A stretch of 6,033 nt of DNA, from positions 1 to 6,033 of the forward strand of contig JAKAXN010000289.1 in the NCBI GenBank assembly GCA_021816565.1. The letters run 5' to 3'. The stretch is from Actinomycetes bacterium. Its GTDB lineage: Bacteria; Actinomycetota; Acidimicrobiia; Acidimicrobiales; Palsa-688. The first letter of the stretch is position 1. Each line of letters opens with the position of its first letter. Position numbers and translations under genes: made by a program. Shown one piece after another: positions 1 to 4,392 of the stretch. Under the pieces are notes generated by a model. The model was not told the origin of the DNA. It saw only the letters and a list, made by a program, of their open reading frames with translations, and made no database searches.

Positions 1-467
1 GTCTGGGGCGAGAAGTCGCGGATCAGCGCCGGCGTGGCGACCAGCACGATGCCCTCGATGTTGCCGGCGATGAAGGCCAGGGTGGCGAACACGTACCTGT
101 TGGGGGCGGCCGGGATGGCGAACAGGGTCACCAGGCTGGTGACGGTCAGGCCGACCAGGATCACCGGGACCCGGCCGAGGCGGTCGGTGACCCCGGCGAA
201 GAGGGCCCCGAGGGCGCCCAGCACGTTGCCGATGGCGGTCACCCAGATGAGGAAGTGGAACGACATCTTCAGATCGACCATCTGCAGGGTCGACACCGAC
301 CCGCCGCAGTAGGCCATGTAGTAGAGGGCGATGGTCACCACCACGGTGAGGCCGAGGTAGCCGTAGCGCGCCGCGTTGCCCGGGTACTCCGGCAGCTCCC
401 GGCGGAGCAGTCCGCTCCACCACCCGTTGCGTACCCCTGCTTCCACCGGTAGCACGGTGCTGGCCAT
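1..467 (-). CDS. MFS transporter, N-terminal part (cut by window edge)
   Basis: This is the first 155 residues of a major facilitator superfamily secondary transporter of the inner membrane; the gene continues past the left edge. After a ~35-residue polar N-terminus (MASTVLPVEAGVRNGWW...), four hydrophobic segments are visible at roughly residues 37-55, 71-93, 99-118 and 126-148. Between the second and third lies the classic MFS loop motif, G-x-x-x-D-R-x-G-R (GVTDRLGRVPV, residues 92-102). The last visible stretch, TPALIRDFSPQ, is the kind of segment seen after helix 4 in actinobacterial MFS proteins. The ATG at 467-465 is preceded by a strong ribosome site (AAAGGGGGG), which decides the start. 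It points the same way as the hydrolase gene but is separated from it by 178 bases, so it may have its own promoter. The substrate cannot be told from this fragment; an aromatic acid would fit the pca genes nearby but is only a guess. Confidence 0.88.
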   Translation of the reverse strand, partial: MASTVLPVEAGVRNGWWSGLLRRELPEYPGNAARYGYLGLTVVVTIALYYMAYCGGSVSTLQMVDLKMSFHFLIWVTAIGNVLGALGALFAGVTDRLGRVPVILVGLTVTSLVTLFAIPAAPNRYVFATLAFIAGNIEGIVLVATPALIRDFSPQ

Positions 468-472
468 GTGAT

Positions 473-481
473 CCCCCCTTT
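473..481 (-). promoter_or_regulatory. Strong ribosome binding site of the MFS gene
   Basis: On the minus strand the sequence AAAGGGGGG lies five bases before the ATG at 467. It is the clearest purine-rich ribosome site in the left block and fixes the MFS start. Confidence 0.7.
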
Positions 482-492
482 GTCCCGGCCCG

Positions 493-498
493 AATGTA
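493..498 (-). promoter_or_regulatory. Possible -10 element for the MFS gene
   Basis: TACATT on the minus strand matches the -10 consensus at four of six positions and sits about 26 bases before the MFS start codon, leaving room for the ribosome site in a short leader. No convincing -35 hexamer is seen at the right distance, so this is a weak call. The gap 468-645 holds no gene that I can support. Confidence 0.25.
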
Positions 499-609
499 GC
501 CATGGCCGGCGGCCTGAGAGAGGGCGGCGGCGACGCCAGGCCCGGGCCGCATCCCGATGGTCCGGAATGTCCGGGTTGGATAGGCGGTCGGCGCAGCCGG
601 CCGCGCAGG

Positions 610-632
610 CGGGTGACGCCGTGCATCACCCG
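610..632 (-). terminator. Possible stem-loop after the hydrolase gene
   Basis: A perfect 7-base inverted repeat (CGGGTGA and TCACCCG) with a 9-base loop lies 13 bases beyond the stop codon of the hydrolase gene, in the gap before the MFS gene. There is no run of T after it, so it is not a textbook intrinsic terminator. T-less hairpins are common behind genes in high-GC actinobacteria, but a 7-bp stem can also arise by chance in such GC-rich DNA. Confidence 0.3.
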
Positions 633-645
633 GGCGGTCTCCGGC

Positions 646-1518
646 TCAGTCCCTCATCCCGGCGGTCACCGTGGTGACCCGGGCCAGCCTGGCCCTCCAC
701 TCCTCGACCAGAGCCTCGGTGTCCATGTCATCGGGATGGAACCCGGGGCGCAGGTACCGGGCCGTCCGGCGCAGCGACCACAGGCTCAGCATCTTCTGGC
801 GGCGCAGGTGGCCGACGAACACCGGCAGGTGGCGGGGGCGGATCCGGCCCCGGTCGGAGACGACTGCAGCGGCCCACTCCCGGAGCACGTAGCCGCCCAG
901 TACGCCGACGGCGATGGCGAACCCGGCCACCCGGACCGGGTACCCGGCGCCCGATCGGGCCAGGACGTCGAAGGCCACGTTCTTGTGCTCGAGCTCCTCC
1001 AGCGAGTGCCAGGTGAGCAGCGGCTCCGTCCGGGGGTCGCTCAGCAGTATCTGCCGGGTGCGTCGGTGGCTCAGCACGGACTCGGCGAGTATCCCGGTCA
1101 GGTGCTCCGACCCGGCGGTCACGGCCAGCGGCAGGGTCCGGGGGCGGAGCTTCATGATGGCATCGAGTCGGCGGCCGATGTCGCGCTCGGCCTTGGCGGT
1201 GCGGTACCCGCCGGCGCCGAGGGCCGAGTTGAGGGCCCGGTGCTGGCGGCCGTGCATGGCCTCCTGCCCGGCGAACGCCTTGATCTGGGCCTTCAGCACC
1301 GGGTCGGACCCGGCGACGGCCCGGTGCTCGCGCACGGTGGCCACGAAGAACTCCTCACCCCGGGGGAACACCGCCGAGAGGGTGGCCATGAAGTGGCTGA
1401 ACACCGGATCGTCCTCGACGATCCAGTCGGCGTCGGTGAGGGCGCCCATGTCCACGTCCAGGCGTCGGACCGGTATGGCCCGGCTGGAGGACGGGCGAGG
1501 CTCAAGGATCGATTGCAT
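646..1518 (-). CDS. Predicted metal-dependent hydrolase (PF10118-like, ferritin-like di-metal motifs)
   Basis: The 290-residue product matches what I know of the PF10118 family, annotated as 'predicted metal-dependent hydrolase', in length and motifs. The substrate and true reaction of this family are not established. Visible motifs with likely metal-binding residues are GEEFF (residues 54-58), QEAMHG (85-90), TAGSEHLTG (134-142) and WHSLEELEHKNVAFD (170-184); the repeated E-x-x-H pattern resembles ferritin-like di-metal helices. A hydrophobic stretch at ~196-218 could contact the membrane. The ATG at 1518 is preceded by AAAGGGG with a six-base spacer, so the start is well supported. The gene begins inside the end of the TetR gene (17 bases of overlap), which implies co-transcription and probably translational coupling. 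The TetR protein is therefore likely to control it. TetR/PF10118 pairs are, as I recall, common in actinobacteria. Confidence is high for the family and low for any specific activity. Confidence 0.88.
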   Translation of the reverse strand: MQSILEPRPSSSRAIPVRRLDVDMGALTDADWIVEDDPVFSHFMATLSAVFPRGEEFFVATVREHRAVAGSDPVLKAQIKAFAGQEAMHGRQHRALNSALGAGGYRTAKAERDIGRRLDAIMKLRPRTLPLAVTAGSEHLTGILAESVLSHRRTRQILLSDPRTEPLLTWHSLEELEHKNVAFDVLARSGAGYPVRVAGFAIAVGVLGGYVLREWAAAVVSDRGRIRPRHLPVFVGHLRRQKMLSLWSLRRTARYLRPGFHPDDMDTEALVEEWRARLARVTTVTAGMRD

Positions 1519-2146
1519 CTAGGACCCCTTTGAGGATGTCGATGGACTCGGGTCTGACCAGGCGGGCCAGGGACCGGATGACCGCGATGGTGCGATCCGG
1601 GTCCCCGTAGCCCCCGTAGGAGGCCACGGCGGCGCCCTGGACCAGAGCGAAGATCAGGCCGGCCAGGGTGCGCGCCAGCCGGTCATCGTCGCCCACGTCG
1701 GGGAACAACTGCTGCAGCAGCCCCACGACGGTGTGCTCCAACTTGGTGGCCACCCCGTGGACCACCACGGCCAGGGTGGGGTCGGTGCGCCCGGCCACCA
1801 CCACCTCGAGGATGGCCGGGTAGGTCCGCCCGGACGCGATGTCCCACAGGAGGGCGATGCCCTCGTCCATGGTCCGCCGGCGGGGGGGCAGGGCCTGGAA
1901 CCGGGCCACGAAGCGGCGGCCCTCGACCTCGAACAGGTGCTCGACGGCGGCCACCACCAGGTCGTCCTTGGTCGGATAGTGGTGGGTCTGGGCGCCCCGC
2001 GACACTCCGGCCCGCCGGGCCACCTCCCGGGTGGTGGTGCGGGCGTAGCCCAGGTCGATCAGGCAGTCGATGGTCGCAGCCATCAGGGCGTCCTGGGTCT
2101 CGGCCCGGCGCTCCTCCTGGCTGCGGCGACCCTGGGTGGCGTCCAC
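1502..2146 (-). CDS. TetR/AcrR-family transcriptional regulator
   Basis: This 214-residue protein has the usual TetR length. The N-terminal DNA-binding domain covers about residues 12-60, with the helix-turn-helix at 37-56 (TTTREVARRAGVSRGAQTHH) followed by YPTKDDL, a hallmark of the family. The rest is the helical ligand-binding and dimerisation domain, with no recognisable ligand signature. The frame is open far upstream (to 2455), but that extension is proline/arginine-rich, overlaps the gene for the membrane protein and crosses the promoter. I chose the GTG at 2146 because the family alignment begins just after it and because a -35/-10 pair places transcription start almost on this codon. 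A 24-base palindrome between the promoter elements suggests autorepression. Its stop lies inside the next gene, the PF10118-like hydrolase, making that gene the likely target. The ligand is unknown; lipids, fatty acids or an aromatic compound are all possible. Confidence 0.9.
   Translation of the reverse strand: MDATQGRRSQEERRAETQDALMAATIDCLIDLGYARTTTREVARRAGVSRGAQTHHYPTKDDLVVAAVEHLFEVEGRRFVARFQALPPRRRTMDEGIALLWDIASGRTYPAILEVVVAGRTDPTLAVVVHGVATKLEHTVVGLLQQLFPDVGDDDRLARTLAGLIFALVQGAAVASYGGYGDPDRTIAVIRSLARLVRPESIDILKGVLDAIDP
1525..1531 (-). promoter_or_regulatory. Ribosome binding site of the hydrolase gene, inside the TetR gene
   Basis: AAAGGGG on the minus strand lies six bases before the ATG at 1518 and within the last codons of the regulator gene. 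It supports the overlapping start and coupled translation of the two genes. Confidence 0.65.
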
Positions 2147-2152
2147 GTCACC

Positions 2153-2182
2153 ACGATACAAACCGACCAACTGGTTTGTAAA
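2153..2182 (-). promoter_or_regulatory. Promoter of the TetR-hydrolase operon
   Basis: On the minus strand TTTACA (2182-2177, five of six matches to the -35 consensus) is followed after 18 bases by TATCGT (2158-2153, four of six matches to -10). The GTG start at 2146 lies six bases beyond the -10 element, so the transcript would be leaderless or nearly so. No purine-rich ribosome site of normal form precedes this GTG, which agrees with that reading. Confidence 0.6.
2157..2180. promoter_or_regulatory. Palindromic operator, probably bound by the TetR protein
   Basis: The perfect inverted repeat TACAAACC, 8 bases, GGTTTGTA fills the space between the -35 and -10 elements of the TetR gene. The central bases GACCAACT add a further imperfect palindrome (ACCAACTGGT). 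Its size, symmetry and AT content stand out from the GC-rich surroundings and are typical of TetR-family operators. Binding here would block RNA polymerase directly. I found no second copy of the arm near the pcaH start or before the MFS gene. Confidence 0.72.
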
Positions 2183-2235
2183 GCGGCGGGCAGGCTGAAG
2201 TCCCGGTGCGGGCCGCCGGCCCTTGCCCGCCCGGG

Positions 2236-2940
2236 TCAGGTGGGCGGTGGGAGCCCGGCCCGGTAGACCGTCGAGCCGGCCCCGGTGTTGGTGAGCCGGT
2301 ACGGCTCGTGCATCCGCTCGTAGAGGCCCGCTTGGATCTCGACTCCCGGCCGTCGCAGGTGCGGCTCGAGGACGGCCATGAGCGGTTCGGACGCCTGCAG
2401 GGCCTCCAACTCCACCCCCAACCCCCAGCCTTTGGTGTCGGCGAAGCGGACCCACTCGTCAGCTTTGCGGTACGGGTTGCTCCTTTTCGCGACCAGCGTG
2501 ACCTCGGCCAGCTCGTCCAGGCGGATCCAGTAGTGGGTCCGCTCCCACGGTACCTTCATCCTCTCGTCGGACCAGACGCCGGTGTAGCTCATCAACCAGT
2601 TGCGCCCGGCCGCCCGGTACGGGTTCGGGTTGCTGATGGCCAACCATATGAAAGCCAGGATGACGATTATCACGGCGTCGAAGATCAGCGACGCCAGAGC
2701 GGTGATGCTGCCGACCTTGAGATCGAACAGCCCCGACACCAGCACGAACACCGGGACCATCGCTGCCGCTGCGATGATCCGATCCGAACGCAGACCGTTT
2801 TCCCGCCACACCACCACGGTCGGCTCCTGCAACTCGGGGGGCGGCTTCACCCCGTCGAGCTCGAGGTGATCGTCGGGCAGCGCCACCTCCCGGTAGCGCA
2901 CCACCTGACGCCGGCGGCCGAACACCCCCCTGCGACCCAC
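2236..2940 (-). CDS. Unrecognised membrane protein with two helices and a PH-like soluble domain
   Basis: I do not recognise this 234-residue protein. From the chosen start it has a basic, soluble N-terminus (~1-53), two hydrophobic helices at about 55-74 and 79-103 joined by a very short turn (FDLKVGS), then a soluble C-terminal region. That region begins with NPNPYRAAGRNWLMSYTGVW and contains alternating strand-like segments (HYWIRLDELAEVTLVAK, DEWVRFADTKGWGLGVELEAL) ending in a helix (PLMAVLEPHL), an order reminiscent of bacterial PH domains; this is inference only. The frame stays open to an ATG at 3048, but that extension would cross the pcaH start on the other strand and is low-complexity. 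I prefer the GTG at 2940, which lies six bases after a -10-like CAGAAT; GTGs at 2925, 2904 and 2901 are alternatives. It reads divergently from pcaH. GC content falls in the membrane-helix region. No function is claimed. Confidence 0.7.
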   Translation of the reverse strand: MGRRGVFGRRRQVVRYREVALPDDHLELDGVKPPPELQEPTVVVWRENGLRSDRIIAAAAMVPVFVLVSGLFDLKVGSITALASLIFDAVIIVILAFIWLAISNPNPYRAAGRNWLMSYTGVWSDERMKVPWERTHYWIRLDELAEVTLVAKRSNPYRKADEWVRFADTKGWGLGVELEALQASEPLMAVLEPHLRRPGVEIQAGLYERMHEPYRLTNTGAGSTVYRAGLPPPT

Positions 2941-2946
2941 GTGCCC

Positions 2947-2977
2947 ATTCTGCCCGAAGCGGACCGGCGGGTGTCGT
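2947..2977 (-). promoter_or_regulatory. Possible promoter of the membrane protein gene
   Basis: On the minus strand CAGAAT (2952-2947, four of six -10 matches) ends six bases before the chosen GTG, the same spacing as in the TetR gene. A weak ACGACA (2977-2972) could serve as -35, with a long 19-base spacer. No ribosome site is evident, consistent with a leaderless start. Confidence 0.3.
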
Positions 2978-2980
2978 TCC

Positions 2981-3014
2981 GGGACCCCGCCAGGGGGAGG
3001 GACCCCGCGCCTGG
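2981..3014. promoter_or_regulatory. Repeat cluster in the divergent pca promoter gap
   Basis: The 10-mer GGGACCCCGC occurs exactly twice, at 2981-2990 and 2999-3008, 18 bases apart. Overlapping them is an inverted pair CCAGG (2990-2994) and CCTGG (3010-3014). They lie just upstream of the pcaH start, where an activator or repressor of the operon would be expected to bind. No match to a named operator is claimed. Confidence 0.35.
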
Positions 3015-3026
3015 AAGGCGAAGTCG

Positions 3027-3032
3027 TAGATT
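3027..3032 (+). promoter_or_regulatory. Possible -10 element of the pca operon
   Basis: TAGATT matches the -10 consensus at four of six positions and ends eight bases before the pcaH GTG, so transcription would begin at or next to the start codon. No consensus -35 is seen, as is usual for a promoter needing an activator. There is no ribosome site at normal distance from the GTG, which supports a leaderless transcript. Confidence 0.4.
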
Positions 3033-3040
3033 CAACCTCT

Positions 3041-3829
3041 GTGAGCACGCGCCCCGAGGTTGGAGCTCCGCCTGCGCCGGCCGAGCCGGTCGCTTCGGTG
3101 CCGAGCCAGGAGCAGATCAGCGCCGAGATCGACGCCCGGGCCGGGCAGGCCGGCCCCCAGCCCCACCTGGACTACCCGCCCTACCGCAGCTCCGTGCTGC
3201 GCCACCCCTCGCAACCCGAGGTGGCCGTGGACCCCGAGGGCGTGGAGCTGTGGGCGCCGGTCTTCGGGTCGCGCGATGTCGGCGACCACGACGCCGACCT
3301 CACCGTCCAGCACCGCGGCGAACCGATCGGCGAGAGGATGACCGTCACCGGCCGCGTGCTCGACGGTGCCGGCCGCCCGGTCGCCGGTCAGCTGATCGAG
3401 ATCTGGCAGGCCAACGCCGCCGGCCGCTACATCCACCAGCGCGACCAGCACCCGGCGCCACTCGATCCGAACTTCACCGGCACCGGCCGGTGCCTGACCG
3501 GCGCCGACGGCTCCTACCGGTTCGTGACCATCAAGCCGGGCCCGTACCCGTGGCGGAACCACCGCAACGCCTGGCGGCCGGCCCACATCCACTTCTCGGT
3601 GTTCGGCACCCGCTTCACCCAGAGGCTGGTCACCCAGATGTACTTCCCGGGCGACCCCCTCATGCCCCTGGACCCGATCATTCAGTCCGTCACCGACCCG
3701 GACGCCCGGGCCCGGCTGGTCGCGGCCTACGACCACACCGTGACCAGGGAGGAGTGGTGCACCGGCTACCGGTGGGACATCGTCCTCGCCGGACCGGGGA
3801 GCACCTTGTTCGAGGAGGGGCGCCGGTGA
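3041..3829 (+). CDS. pcaH: Protocatechuate 3,4-dioxygenase, beta subunit
   Basis: PcaH carries the non-haem Fe(III) site of the enzyme that splits protocatechuate with O2 between its two hydroxyl carbons, giving 3-carboxy-cis,cis-muconate. The 262-residue product has the family's N-terminal element YPPYRSSVLRHPSQP (45-59) and an intact active site. The iron ligands are Tyr130 (in AGRYIHQRD), Tyr169 (in GPYPW), His182 and His184 (in RPAHIHF), and the second-shell arginine is Arg179. The spacings (39 and 13 residues) equal those of the Pseudomonas putida ligands Tyr408, Tyr447, His460 and His462, so the protein should be active. The first ~35 residues are Pro/Ala-rich and poorly conserved. The GTG at 3041 is the only reasonable start upstream of the conserved region, and it seems leaderless. 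It heads the pcaHGBD operon; its TGA overlaps the pcaG GTG by four bases. The cytosolic partner is PcaG. Confidence 0.96.
   Translation: MSTRPEVGAPPAPAEPVASVPSQEQISAEIDARAGQAGPQPHLDYPPYRSSVLRHPSQPEVAVDPEGVELWAPVFGSRDVGDHDADLTVQHRGEPIGERMTVTGRVLDGAGRPVAGQLIEIWQANAAGRYIHQRDQHPAPLDPNFTGTGRCLTGADGSYRFVTIKPGPYPWRNHRNAWRPAHIHFSVFGTRFTQRLVTQMYFPGDPLMPLDPIIQSVTDPDARARLVAAYDHTVTREEWCTGYRWDIVLAGPGSTLFEEGRR
3812..3820 (+). promoter_or_regulatory. Ribosome binding site of pcaG
   Basis: GAGGAGGGG within the end of pcaH lies five bases before the GTG at 3826 and decides the pcaG start in a frame that is open far upstream. Confidence 0.65.
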
Positions 3830-4392
3830 GCCGGCCGGGTCCCACCCCGGGGCAGACGGTGGGGCCGTTCTTCGGCTACGCCCTGCCGTTCGCCGGCGGG
3901 CCGGAGCTCGTCCCGCCGGGCCGGGCGGACGCCGTCCGGCTGACCGGTCGGGTACTGGACGGGGCCGGGGCGGGCGTCCCGGACGCCCTGCTCGAACTGT
4001 GGCAGGCGGCCCCGGACGGCGCGGTGGCCGAGCAGCCGGGATCGCTCCGGCGCGACGGCTGGACGTTCACCGGCTGGGGACGGGCGGCCACCGACCCCGA
4101 CGGGGTCTACACCTTCACCACCGTCAGGCCGGGCCCGCCCGGGCCGGGCCGGCCCGCCTGGTTCGCCATGGCCGTCGTGGCCCGCGGCCTGCTGGACCGG
4201 CTGCTGACCCGGGTGTACCTGCCCGACGACGCCGAGGCGCTCGCGGGCGATCCCCTGCTGTCGGTCCTGGCGGCGGACCGACGCTCCACGCTGGTAGCCC
4301 GGCACTGTCCCGGCGGCTACCGCTTCGACGTGGTGCTGCAGGGCCGGGGGGAGACGGTCTTCCTGCGCCACAACGCCGCCCCGCCCCAATGA
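3826..4392 (+). CDS. pcaG: Protocatechuate 3,4-dioxygenase, alpha subunit
   Basis: PcaG is the structural partner of PcaH in the alpha/beta dioxygenase and lends residues to the active-site pocket, but binds no iron itself. At 188 residues it is slightly shorter than the ~200 of P. putida. The N-terminal signature TPGQTVGPFF (7-16) is clear, followed by the intradiol beta-fold: VRLTGRVLDGAG...VPDALLELWQAAPDG (38-65), GWGRAATDPDGVYTFTTVRPG (83-103) and YRFDVVLQGRGETVF (165-179). Thr11 corresponds to P. putida Thr12, and Arg120 (ARG) to the substrate-binding Arg133. The tyrosine equivalent to Tyr16 is Phe15, and the usual PHI motif before the ARG is replaced by AWFAM (111-115). I chose the GTG at 3826 because it forms the GTGA overlap with pcaH, has a good ribosome site, and starts right before the conserved block. 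Its TGA overlaps the pcaB ATG. Confidence 0.95.
   Translation: MSRPGPTPGQTVGPFFGYALPFAGGPELVPPGRADAVRLTGRVLDGAGAGVPDALLELWQAAPDGAVAEQPGSLRRDGWTFTGWGRAATDPDGVYTFTTVRPGPPGPGRPAWFAMAVVARGLLDRLLTRVYLPDDAEALAGDPLLSVLAADRRSTLVARHCPGGYRFDVVLQGRGETVFLRHNAAPPQ

Noticed and set aside
557..575. Direct repeat TCCGG-AATG-TCCGG as an operator
   Set aside because: It is short, not palindromic over a useful length, and far from any start; chance occurrence in GC-rich DNA is likely.
468..645. A small gene in the gap between the hydrolase and the MFS gene
   Set aside because: Short open frames exist on both strands, but none has a ribosome site plus protein-like composition. The gap is better read as a terminator and promoter region.
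502..1533. 343-codon open frame on the plus strand opposite the hydrolase
   Set aside because: It is low-complexity Gly/Pro/Arg/His-rich sequence with no family motif, opposite a protein with clear conserved motifs.
2147..2455. N-terminal extension of the TetR protein to an ATG at 2455
   Set aside because: The extra 103 residues look non-coding, overlap the membrane protein gene and would cover the TetR promoter and operator. The family domain starts right after the GTG at 2146.
2941..3048. N-terminal extension of the membrane protein to an ATG at 3048
   Set aside because: It would run across the pcaH start and promoter on the other strand, and the added residues are Pro/Arg-rich without hydrophobic or conserved character.
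2206..3825. Long open stretch on the plus strand in the same frame as pcaG, running upstream from its start
   Set aside because: It is antisense to the membrane protein gene and out of frame with pcaH; the translation is Pro/Arg/Gly-rich and without recognisable motifs. The frame is open only because the DNA is GC-rich. The real gene starts at 3826.
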